Assembly: GCA_938041035.1 (NCBI GenBank) | Contig: CALHYX010000076.1 | Coordinates: 1 to 44,758 of the forward strand | DNA: 44,758 nucleotides | Reading direction: 5' to 3' | Source: an uncultured Acidimicrobiales bacterium | GTDB lineage: Bacteria > Actinomycetota > Acidimicrobiia > Acidimicrobiales > SHLQ01 | Shown: positions 26,940-33,857 of the stretch, piece after piece | Position numbering within the stretch: the first letter of the stretch is position 1 | How the letters are laid out: each line of letters starts with the position of its first letter | The notes under the pieces: generated by a model | What the model was told of the DNA's origin: nothing | The model's input: the letters and a program-made list of their open reading frames with translations, nothing else | Databases searched by the model: none | Position numbers and translations under genes: made by a program

Positions 26940-28364
26940 ATGCGGCAGGAGCGGAAGGCGGACCGAAACGGTGGGTCGGCGAGCGACAAGCGCGCCCGGC
27001 GACACCGCTCGACGGAGGTCGACAACGGCGCCGAGGCCGCGCTGGAACTGATCGCCGGCACCTTTTCCGGTGCTCGCACGGCGAACCAGATCGCCGCCCA
27101 CATCGCCCGGCTCGTTGCCCGCGGTCGCCTGACTCCCGGCCAACGCCTGCCGACGGTCCGCCGATCCGCGGCCGGACTCGAAGTGAGCGCGACGACCATG
27201 GGCGAGGTGTGGCAGACGCTCAACCGGTCCGGCGTCATCGAAACCGGGGGACGGCGCGGCACTTTTGTCCGGGCTGCGGCGGCCGCGAGCGCACCGCGGT
27301 TTTGGCAGCTGTACCCACCCGACAACGACGGCCGAACGTTGGATCTGAGCGAAGGTGTACCGGACCCGAGGCTCCTCCCCGACCTCCAACCCTTCCTCGC
27401 CGGGCTCCAAATCGCGTCGACGACGTCGTATCTCGACGCGCCTCTGCTACCGGACCTGGAGGGGCTCCTGCGAAAGGCCTGGCCGTTTGCCCCCGAGGCG
27501 ATCACCGTCGTCGACGGCGCGCTCGACGCCCTCGACCGCCTGATCGCCCAGACCGTGAGGCCGGGCACCCGCGTGCTGGTGGAAGAACCCGGCTTCCCGC
27601 CGTTGTACGACCTGCTCGAGTTGGCCGGCGCCGAAGTCGTCGGGCTCGAGGTCGACGCAGCCGGGATGGTCCCGGGCGCGCTGCGCGGCGCGCTCCGGCA
27701 GTTCGCCGACGTCCTGATGCTGCAGCCGGCCGAACAGAATCCGACCGGGGCGTCGTTGACCGAATCCCGAGCGATGGAGCTGGCCGAGATTCTGCTCGAC
27801 TCGGGCACCCTGATCATCGAGGACGATCATTCGCCGCTCGGTTCCAGCATCAGCCTGGGCCGCCACCTGCCGGACCAGACCGTGCACGTCCGCAGCTTCT
27901 CCAAAACCCACGGGCCCGAGATTCGCCTCGCCGCAGTCGGCGGCGCAGGGGTCCCGGTTCGGTCATTGATTCGGCGTCGCCAACTGGGTCCGGGGTGGTC
28001 GAGCCGATTCCTCCAACAACTCCTCGTCGACCTGCTGATCGACGAAGAAGTAGCCGCTGGCGTCACCGCGGCCCAGCGGTCCTACGCCGACCGGCGCCGG
28101 GCGATCACCGACGTGCTCGATGAGCGCGGTGTCCGTTACGGGCCAGGTTCGGGAATGAACCTGTGGATCGAGGTGGCCGACGAACGCTCGGCTCTGGTGG
28201 CCCTGGCCGCCCAGGGAATCGTGGTGGCTCCGGGCGGCCCGTTCGTGCTGCGCAACCAGAGCAATCACATCCGCGTCACCGTCGGCGCCGTCACCGAGGG
28301 CCACACCGAACTCGCCCACTCCATCGCCGACGCCGCCCTCCGCCGCGGCCGCGCCAACATCTAG
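26940..28364 (+). CDS. MocR-type regulator (GntR HTH + aminotransferase domain)
   Basis: A 474-residue fusion. A basic N-terminal tail is followed by a GntR-type winged helix at about 45-105 (QIAAHIARLVARGRLTPGQR, LPTVRRSAAGLEVSATTM, VIETGGRRGTFV). The rest is a fold-type I aminotransferase-like domain with QNPTG, EDDHSPLG and SFSKTHGPE (Lys322). Such regulators sense PLP adducts or amino compounds. Divergent placement implies control of the pyrimidine operon, perhaps in response to beta-alanine or beta-aminoisobutyrate (inference). No ribosome site precedes ATG 26940, so the mRNA may be nearly leaderless. Confidence 0.9.
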   Translation: MRQERKADRNGGSASDKRARRHRSTEVDNGAEAALELIAGTFSGARTANQIAAHIARLVARGRLTPGQRLPTVRRSAAGLEVSATTMGEVWQTLNRSGVIETGGRRGTFVRAAAAASAPRFWQLYPPDNDGRTLDLSEGVPDPRLLPDLQPFLAGLQIASTTSYLDAPLLPDLEGLLRKAWPFAPEAITVVDGALDALDRLIAQTVRPGTRVLVEEPGFPPLYDLLELAGAEVVGLEVDAAGMVPGALRGALRQFADVLMLQPAEQNPTGASLTESRAMELAEILLDSGTLIIEDDHSPLGSSISLGRHLPDQTVHVRSFSKTHGPEIRLAAVGGAGVPVRSLIRRRQLGPGWSSRFLQQLLVDLLIDEEVAAGVTAAQRSYADRRRAITDVLDERGVRYGPGSGMNLWIEVADERSALVALAAQGIVVAPGGPFVLRNQSNHIRVTVGAVTEGHTELAHSIADAALRRGRANI

Positions 28365-28367
28365 CCC

Positions 28368-28394
28368 CGCGAACCATCTGGTGCCTGGCACCAG
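28368..28394 (+). repeat. REP-like repeat, partial copy
   Basis: 27 bases (CGCGAACCATCTGG... to ...CACCAG) identical to the left and central part of the palindrome at 28479-28505, 111 bases away. This copy keeps the GGTGCC-T-GGCACC core but has lost the outer right arm. It begins 4 bases after the MocR stop. A third, degraded piece (GGGCACCAGATG) lies at 28448-28459. Confidence 0.85.
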
Positions 28395-28478
28395 CGTGAC
28401 CACGACGACCTGCGGATTCGGCCACAACCCGCGGAAACACTGGCCCTGGGCACCAGATGCAGCCCGATTTTCCCGTGC

Positions 28479-28515
28479 CGCGAACCATCTGGTGCCTGGC
28501 ACCAGATGGTTCGCG
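28479..28515. repeat. 37-bp perfect extragenic palindrome (REP-like)
   Basis: An 18-bp arm (CGCGAACCATCTGGTGCC, 28479-28496), one central T and the exact complement at 28498-28515. It abuts the stop codon of the minus-strand dehydrogenase gene and lies between two convergent genes, so it could terminate both. The GGTGCCTGGCACC core and local duplication are typical of REP/BIME elements mobilised by RAYT transposases. No RAYT gene is in this window. Confidence 0.85.
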
Positions 28516-29577
28516 CTAGGGGGTGACGAGGTTGCGGAGGGGGGTGCCGTTGACGAAGTTGGCGAGGTTTTCGGCGTAGATGGCGTGCACGTTGGCAAAC
28601 ATGGCCGCGGGCACGGCGGCGTTGTGAAACGACAGCGAGAGGTTCGGTGCGGTCCAGAGCTGATGGCCCGGCTCCAGGGGTTCGCCGCTGGCGACGTCGA
28701 GGGCCGCCCCGCTGAGATGCCCCGCCTCCAGCGATGCGATCAGCGCGGGCTCATCGACCAGCGAGCCCCGGCCCACGTTGCAGAAGAACGCGCCCGGTTT
28801 CATGGCGGCCAACGAGTCGGCGTTTATCATCTCCCGGGTGCTCGGCGCGTCGGGTACCGCGGCGATCACCGCGTCGCACTCCCCCAGCATGTTGTTCAGC
28901 TCGGAGGACGCATAGACCCCATCGAGCAGTTCGTGGGTATCGCCCGGGCGGGCCGACTGGCGACAGGCGACCACCCGCATGTCGAAGGCTCGGGCCCGGA
29001 CGGCGATGGCCTCGCAGATGTTTCCGAAGCCGATCAGACCCAACGTCGTACCCGCAAGCTCGCTACCGAACCGCGCTTGCCAGTTCTCAGCCTGCTGTAG
29101 CTCACGAATCAGAGGAAACAGCTTTCGATGTTCGAGTAACCGCCCGAGGGCGAACTCGGCGATACCTACGGCGTTGCTCCCCGCGCTCGACGTGAGCCGT
29201 ACGTCGTGATCGCCGAAGTGGCAGGACACGAACTGGTCCGACCCGGCACCGAACGCCTGCACCCAGGCCAGGTTCGGCGCCCGCGTCGCGATGTCGGCGG
29301 GCAGGTCGAGCGCCAACGCCGTGTGCATCCGGGCAAAAGCCGCCGCCGCATCATCGGAGATCTCCGGTTGCGTCGCCGGCCAGTCCCGCAGCGCATCGAT
29401 ACCGCGTTCGCGGCGCCGGTCGTGGGACTCCTCGTAGGCGGCCACCACCACCTCGACCGGACGACCGTCCGGGGTCGCCGTGGCCTCGAGCCGAGCGACG
29501 GCCGCATCGAACGCTCCGGGCTCGCTCCACCATTCCCTCGGGTAGCAGATCGCCACCACCCACGGATCGTCACTCAT
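28516..29577 (-). CDS. D-2-hydroxyacid dehydrogenase family protein
   Basis: A 353-residue NAD-dependent 2-hydroxyacid dehydrogenase. The catalytic residues are Arg270 in CNVGRGSLVD, Glu299 in ASGEPLE and His318 in LSFHNA. The Rossmann motif reads GFGNIC (183-188), with Cys in place of the third Gly, which is unusual. The substrate is unknown. ATG 29577 overlaps the end of the upstream amidohydrolase gene by 8 bases, so the two form an operon. The REP-like palindrome follows directly after the stop. Confidence 0.88.
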   Translation of the reverse strand: MSDDPWVVAICYPREWWSEPGAFDAAVARLEATATPDGRPVEVVVAAYEESHDRRRERGIDALRDWPATQPEISDDAAAAFARMHTALALDLPADIATRAPNLAWVQAFGAGSDQFVSCHFGDHDVRLTSSAGSNAVGIAEFALGRLLEHRKLFPLIRELQQAENWQARFGSELAGTTLGLIGFGNICEAIAVRARAFDMRVVACRQSARPGDTHELLDGVYASSELNNMLGECDAVIAAVPDAPSTREMINADSLAAMKPGAFFCNVGRGSLVDEPALIASLEAGHLSGAALDVASGEPLEPGHQLWTAPNLSLSFHNAAVPAAMFANVHAIYAENLANFVNGTPLRNLVTP

Positions 29578-30520
29578 CGGCGTCCTCCATTGCGCTCTCT
29601 CCATCCCGTGCTCGATCGCCATCTGGGGTTTCGTGCATCGGCCAGGCACCGGGCCAGAGACGGCGGGCGTTGCCATCGAGCACCCGAGCCCGGTCCTCGG
29701 CGGAGAACTCGTCGAACCACGACGCCACCAGCCCCACCACCTCGCGGTACTCGAGCCGCCGCGTGCCCGGCGGGAGGGCTTCGTCCCACAGCCGCAGCTG
29801 GGGCCAGTCGCTGCCCCAGACCACCCGGTCGGGCCCGAACCGTCGGACGACCGCTGCTGCTCGAGCGCCATCGATCTCGTGTCCTTCGGCGATGTTCACA
29901 TCGAGCGACACGACGGTGGGCGTGATCTTCACCACCAGGTTCGGCCGATCCGCGAGGTCCCAGAGTGGCCGGGCATCGTCGTAGGGCGGATCACCGAAGT
30001 CGACGAAGCCGCAGTGTTCGAGCACGAACGTGACGTCGGGCCGCCGCCGAAGTTGGTGGTCGACGTAACCCAGGTCCCACTCCTGGCAACACACCGACAC
30101 CGTCAGCTCCAGTTCGGCCGCCTCATCCACCAGGGCATCGCCGGCGCTCCCGCCCAACCAGGAATCGGCCGGTGTCGGAATGTGGAACAGGCGCAAGCCG
30201 ACTATGTCGGTTCCGCCGGCCGGGCCGGCGAGCCGGCGGAGTTCGCCGAGCGCCCCGTCATCGGTCGGGTCTACCACAACACAGCCGGCGAGCCGGTGAT
30301 CCGCCGCCACCGCATCGCCGAGATAGGTGTTGTCGAAGCCGTACGCCCCGACAGCTTGCACGAGCAGCACGCCGCCAACGTCGGAATCATCCACACCGGC
30401 GAGCAGCCGCTCGACCGACGTGTCCTCCTCATCCCACCAGGCACCGTTCGCCAGCGCGGCCGGGCGCAGCGGGTAGCGGTGCGTCGCCGGCGAGACCGCG
30501 TGCGTGTGCGTGTCGATCAT
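29570..30520 (-). CDS. Amidohydrolase family protein (Amidohydrolase_2)
   Basis: A 316-residue TIM-barrel hydrolase related to 2-pyrone-4,6-dicarboxylate lactonase and other Amidohydrolase_2 members. DTHTH at residues 3-7, LEHCGFVDFGD in the middle and VVWGSDWP near the end supply the metal/catalytic His and Asp. It would hydrolyse a lactone or decarboxylate a small acid. A TATAG sequence sits about 11 bases before the ATG at 30520, hinting at a short leader. It is divergent from the selenoprotein module and co-operonic with the hydroxyacid dehydrogenase. Confidence 0.85.
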   Translation of the reverse strand: MIDTHTHAVSPATHRYPLRPAALANGAWWDEEDTSVERLLAGVDDSDVGGVLLVQAVGAYGFDNTYLGDAVAADHRLAGCVVVDPTDDGALGELRRLAGPAGGTDIVGLRLFHIPTPADSWLGGSAGDALVDEAAELELTVSVCCQEWDLGYVDHQLRRRPDVTFVLEHCGFVDFGDPPYDDARPLWDLADRPNLVVKITPTVVSLDVNIAEGHEIDGARAAAVVRRFGPDRVVWGSDWPQLRLWDEALPPGTRRLEYREVVGLVASWFDEFSAEDRARVLDGNARRLWPGAWPMHETPDGDRARDGESAMEDADE

Positions 30521-30611
30521 CCTCGGCACCCTATAGCTCCGCACGGGTGAGGAGCTTCCTGCCCGCATCCGTTTTCGACGCCGGACCCGAGACCCAGCAA
30601 GATGGGAAGCC

Positions 30612-31673
30612 ATGACGGCCAACGCTGGCGCAATGATCGAGATCGAGAACGATGAACCCGGGGCGGTGCTCGACGCGTTCGCCGCACGGGGCTGGGGCGA
30701 TGGCCTGCCGATGGTGGCGCCCACCGAGGAGCGAGTGGTCGCCATGCTCGCGGGACCCGGCTCGCCCGCCGACGCGGACCCCGACGAGGTGATCGCCGTC
30801 CTCCCGCCGCGGTCGGGCCAGGCCACCCGGCGCATGATCGCCGTCAACGCGGTGATGGCCGGTTGCGCGCCCGATCACCTCCCCGTGCTCATCGCCGCCG
30901 TTCGAGCCCTCGCCGCCCCCGAGATGAACCTGCGCGGGGTGAACGCCACGACCCACCCGGTCGCGCCCCTGCTCATCGTGCACGGCCAGGCCGCCGTCGA
31001 CGGCGGCTACAACGCCGGGCTCGGGGCGTTCGGCCCCGGCAATCGCGCCAACGCGACGACCGGTCGGGCGCTGCGACTCATCCTGCTCCATCTCGCCGGC
31101 GCCACGCCGGGGCCCGGCGACGCGTCGACCCAGGGCGGGCCGGCCAAATACTCGTTCTGCGTCGCGGAGAATCTGGCCGAGTCCCCGTGGGGTAGCTACG
31201 CCCGCGACGCCGGTGTCGATGCGGCCTCCGCGGTAACGGTGCACTGCGGTGAGGCGCCGCACAACGTGCACGACATGGAATCGGACGACCCGGCCGCGGT
31301 GCTCGACAAGGTCGCGTCGGCGATGACCTCGTGGGGTCAGAACAACGCGCCGATCAGCCAGGGCGAGTATTTCGTCGCGCTGTGCCCCGAGCACGCAGCG
31401 CTCTGTGCCGACGCAGGCTGGTCGCGCGACCACGTGGCGTCGTACCTGTTCAACAAGGCCACCGTGCGGGTGGGCGATGCCCGGACGGCGTTCGACCTGT
31501 TGGCCTGGTCGCCGTGGCAGCAACGTCTGGGCGACGACGACCGAATGTCGATGACCGAACATCCGCGCAACATCAAGGTGTTCGTTACCGGCGGCGCCGG
31601 GAAACACAGCTCGGTGATCCCGAGTTGGGGTATGACGAAGAGTGTGACCATCCCGATAGAGGCTGGAGGCTGA
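30612..31673 (+). CDS. Partner of the UGSC selenoprotein (353 residues)
   Basis: A 353-residue soluble protein. It opens with FAARGWGDGLPMVAPTEERV. Later segments are VLPPRSGQATRRMIAVNAVMAG (split after RMIA), HPVAPLLIVHG, and a very conserved-looking GAFGPGNRANATTGRALRL. I recognise it as a family commonly encoded beside UGSC/CGSC proteins, without a proven reaction. GGAGG at 31665-31669 and a 3-base gap link it to the selenoprotein gene, so both subunits are probably made together. No signal peptide. It may form a catalytic complex with the Sec protein, as GrdB-type subunits do (inference). Confidence 0.75.
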   Translation: MTANAGAMIEIENDEPGAVLDAFAARGWGDGLPMVAPTEERVVAMLAGPGSPADADPDEVIAVLPPRSGQATRRMIAVNAVMAGCAPDHLPVLIAAVRALAAPEMNLRGVNATTHPVAPLLIVHGQAAVDGGYNAGLGAFGPGNRANATTGRALRLILLHLAGATPGPGDASTQGGPAKYSFCVAENLAESPWGSYARDAGVDAASAVTVHCGEAPHNVHDMESDDPAAVLDKVASAMTSWGQNNAPISQGEYFVALCPEHAALCADAGWSRDHVASYLFNKATVRVGDARTAFDLLAWSPWQQRLGDDDRMSMTEHPRNIKVFVTGGAGKHSSVIPSWGMTKSVTIPIEAGG

Positions 31674-31676
31674 ACC

Positions 31677-32198
31677 ATGCAGGTGTATGACCCGACCGGG
31701 GCGGTGGGACCCCCCGCGTCCGAACGGGCCGGCTCCCCTGCCGTGCTCGCCGGCAAGCGGATCGGCATTCTCGACAACACCAAGCCCAACGCCGGGCTGC
31801 TGCTCGACCGCATCGCCCACCGTCTGGCCGAACGGACCGGGGCGGAGGTAACGGTGGTCGAGAAGAAGAATGCTGCGCTCGCCGCCCCCGATCAGGTGCT
31901 GGGCCGTCTTATCGATGAGGTCGACCTGGTGCTCACCGGGTCGGCCGATTGAGGCAGCTGCACGTCGTGGAGTGTCCACGACTCCGTACAGCTTGAATCG
32001 AACGGCAGGCCGACCGTGGTGGTGACGACCGAACGGTTCACCGAATTGACGGTCGAGTCGGCTCGCACCCTCGGCGCGCCGAACCCGCGCGTCGTGGCGG
32101 TTGGCCATCCGCTCGGGGGCACCGACGAAGAGACGATTCTGGCGTGGGCCGACGCGGCAGTGGAGGAAACGCTGCGCCAGTTCACCAACCCCGACTGA
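31677..32198 (+). CDS. UGSC-family selenoprotein (in-frame TGA = Sec92)
   Basis: Reads 91 residues to a TGA at 31950-31952 and then continues in the same frame for 81 more to TGA 32196-32198. The codons after the first TGA give Gly-Ser-Cys, so the site is U-G-S-C, the hallmark of the UGSC (seleno)protein family. The residues around it (VLTGSAD-U-GSCTSWSVHDS) lie at the usual strand-loop-helix position. The distal part (PTVVVTTERFTELTVESARTLG, split after RFTEL; VVAVGHPLGG) is well formed. A hairpin right after the TGA fits a bacterial SECIS. An ordinary reading would wrongly split it into a 91-residue protein and a 60-residue fragment. The Sec/Cys pair suggests redox or reductase chemistry; the motif recalls glycine reductase B, but the substrate is unknown. 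Needs selABCD elsewhere in the genome. Confidence 0.92.
31956..31993 (+). promoter_or_regulatory. Bacterial SECIS element
   Basis: Starts 4 bases after the recoded TGA. The lower stem AGCTG (31956-31960) pairs with CAGCT (31989-31993). After an internal loop, an 8-bp perfect upper stem GTCGTGGA (31964-31971) pairs with TCCACGAC (31975-31982) around a GTG apical loop. The apical G is 20 bases from the TGA, inside the range expected for SelB-bound bacterial SECIS hairpins. Confidence 0.8.
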
Positions 32199-32231
32199 AG
32201 CCGAACCCGCGTCTGCGTCGCCGTCGACCCC

Positions 32232-32262
32232 TTGACTTCAAGTCGCCTTGAGGTTCTACGCT
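32232..32262 (+). promoter_or_regulatory. MerR/SoxR-type promoter with dyad in a 19-bp spacer
   Basis: TTGACT (32232-32237) and TACGCT (32257-32262) are separated by 19 bases, the long spacer typical of MerR-family targets. Within it CTTCAAG-TCGC-CTTGAGG (32236-32253) is an 18-bp dyad with one mismatch, close to the SoxR operator (CCTCAAG-N4-CTTGAGG). The start site would fall on or next to the A of the ATG at 32269, so the mRNA is probably leaderless. Confidence 0.7.
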
Positions 32263-32268
32263 TCGGTC

Positions 32269-32589
32269 ATGGCCCCAGCAAAAAAGTCCCTACCGGTCGT
32301 CGAATGCACCCTTCGCGGCGACGACGCAGCCGAACGAGTCCTCGAATGGGACGACCTCCGGTCGCTTTCGTTGCATACCGAACGCATCACCGGCGGTGTG
32401 ACCTCGACCTATCCGCTCGAGTACGGCGAACGCATAGAGGATCTCGCCCGCCGTGAACGCGGCTGCTGCGGCGGTTGGCTCACCGTGCACACCGAACGGC
32501 TGGCCGATGCGTTCCGTCTGCGGCTCACCACCACGAATCCCGACGGCGAGCAGGTAATCCTCGCCATGGCGGGCCACGAACCGACGTGA
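32269..32589 (+). CDS. Small di-cysteine protein encoded with a MerR regulator
   Basis: A 106-residue protein with Cys13 and an adjacent pair Cys66-Cys67 in LARRERGCCGGWL. Proteins with an E-CC-x-F/W motif of this kind recur beside MerR and mercury/arsenic genes in actinobacteria; I recall the pattern but no proven function. Metal or oxidant binding is plausible. The start at ATG 32269 puts the gene directly behind the SoxR-like promoter. The MerR gene overlaps its stop (GTGA). Confidence 0.65.
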   Translation: MAPAKKSLPVVECTLRGDDAAERVLEWDDLRSLSLHTERITGGVTSTYPLEYGERIEDLARRERGCCGGWLTVHTERLADAFRLRLTTTNPDGEQVILAMAGHEPT

Positions 32590-32954
32590 GCGAACTGTTG
32601 ACGATCGGCGCGGTAGCCGATGCCACCGGCGTCACCACCTCGGCGTTGCGCTACTACGACGACCGGGGCGTGATCTCACCCGCAGCCCGGATTGGTGGGC
32701 AGCGGCGCTTCGACCCCACGGTCATCGGACGGGTGAACTTCATCCAACGCAGCCAGCAGGCCGGTTTCTCGCTCGACGACATCGTGGCCATGCTCGACGA
32801 CACCGCGGGCCAGTGGCGCGCCCTGGTCGACCGAAAACTGGTGGAGCTCACCGACAAGCGCGCCCGCATCGACGAGATGATCGAGCTCCTCACCGAGGTG
32901 CGGGCCTGCGGTTGTGACGTCGTGGCGACCTGTGACCGAGCCCCATCGTGTTGA
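32586..32954 (+). CDS. MerR-family regulator with SoxR-like cysteine tail
   Basis: A 122-residue MerR protein. The HTH region is LTIGAVADATGVTTSALRYY and the dimerisation helix runs about 75-105. The C-terminus carries Cys108, Cys110, Cys116 and Cys122 (C-G-C-x5-C-x5-C). This matches the CxCx5C part of the SoxR iron-sulfur ligand set but lacks its first Cys; an extra Cys stands six residues later. It may sense redox-active compounds or metal. The GTG start overlaps the upstream stop. The promoter of this operon carries a SoxR-like dyad, so autoregulation is likely. Confidence 0.85.
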   Translation: MSELLTIGAVADATGVTTSALRYYDDRGVISPAARIGGQRRFDPTVIGRVNFIQRSQQAGFSLDDIVAMLDDTAGQWRALVDRKLVELTDKRARIDEMIELLTEVRACGCDVVATCDRAPSC

Positions 32955-33169
32955 CGGTGTTCGGTGCGGTGGCCGCCACCACCATGGTCGTTGCGTACGC
33001 GCTCGAGGGCCGGGGCGCCCATTGGATCGCCGTGTTTGGCGGCGGCTGTCTCGCCACGGCGCTGTACGGCGCGCTGAGCGGAGCGTGGGTTTTCGTCGCT
33101 CTCGAGGCGATCTGGGCCGCGATCGCCTTCCGTCGATTCCAGCAGACGACGAACGTCAACCCGGCGTGA
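32948..33169 (+). CDS. Small two-to-three-helix membrane protein
   Basis: A 73-residue hydrophobic protein (LTVFGAVAATTMVVAYAL, WIAVFGGGCLATALYGAL, AWVFVALEAIWAAIAF) ending in a basic tail. Start GTG 32948 lies inside the MerR end; TTG 32951 is an alternative. It forms the third gene of the MerR operon. I recognise similar actinobacterial hypothetical proteins but no function; a role in efflux or uptake of the sensed compound is possible. Confidence 0.6.
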   Translation: MLTVFGAVAATTMVVAYALEGRGAHWIAVFGGGCLATALYGALSGAWVFVALEAIWAAIAFRRFQQTTNVNPA

Positions 33170-33857
33170 TGAAAACGCCGTCGGCCTGAGCCGTGACCCG
33201 ACCGCTGTCGGCAACCACGAGCTCGCCCGTGGCGAAGTGCTTCCGACCCTCGCTCCGCTCATAGCGGGCTCGCACGAGCAGCGGTGTGTGCAGCGGCGTC
33301 CCGGCCCGGTAGCGCAGGTTCAACCCCGCCGTTAACCCGGTGGCCCCGGAAACCGTGGCGGCCAGGCCGATGGTCTCATCGAGCAGTGTGGCCACCACCC
33401 CACCGTGCGCCCGCTCCGGGGGACCGCCGTGGGCGTCGGTCAAGAGGGTGCGGCCAATGACCTCGATCGCCGCCGGTTCGGCGGTCGCACTCGGCAGGTC
33501 GATCGGGTCGAAGACCAGGGCCGGAGCATGGGGGTTCAGGCGACCCGACCCGGCCTGGGTGAGGTTCTCGATTCGGCCGTCGGCGTGCCGGCCGAGCGCG
33601 ATCAGCGGTTCGCGGCGGGCGCCGGAGAGCCGGTTGGTGATGGCCTCCAGCTCGGCGGTCAGTACGGCCCGCTCCCCCGCATCGAGGTCGGTGCCAACCA
33701 CGGCATCGACGAGGCGGCGCGCCGCGTCGACCAGGGCGAACACCTCATCGGGAAGGTCGGCGGGGTCGGGCAGGGTGTCCCCCATCTGGTGGGCGAGTTG
33801 CCAGGCCGACGGCGGGGCCGGAACCGAGTCGTCCGGCACCGGATCTCGATCGGTCAC
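33156..33857 (-). CDS. Hotdog-fold thioesterase (PaaI-like)
   Basis: A 233-residue protein. Residues 1-105 are a helical extension rich in Asp, Glu and Ala. Residues about 140-232 form a PaaI/4HBT hotdog domain: HGGVVATLLDETIGLAA holds the catalytic-type Gly-Gly...Asp/Glu helix, followed by LTAGLNLRYRAGTPLHTPL. It would hydrolyse an acyl-CoA. The ATG overlaps the stop of the sulfotransferase gene (ATGA); it is the last gene of a three-gene coupled operon starting at 36207. Confidence 0.85.
   Translation of the reverse strand: MTDRDPVPDDSVPAPPSAWQLAHQMGDTLPDPADLPDEVFALVDAARRLVDAVVGTDLDAGERAVLTAELEAITNRLSGARREPLIALGRHADGRIENLTQAGSGRLNPHAPALVFDPIDLPSATAEPAAIEVIGRTLLTDAHGGPPERAHGGVVATLLDETIGLAATVSGATGLTAGLNLRYRAGTPLHTPLLVRARYERSEGRKHFATGELVVADSGRVTAQADGVFITPG

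Noticed and set aside
32016..32198. Separate 60-residue gene starting at GTG 32016
   Set aside because: It is in the same frame as the gene ending at the TGA 31950-31952 and completes the UGSC family fold; no ribosome site precedes the GTG.
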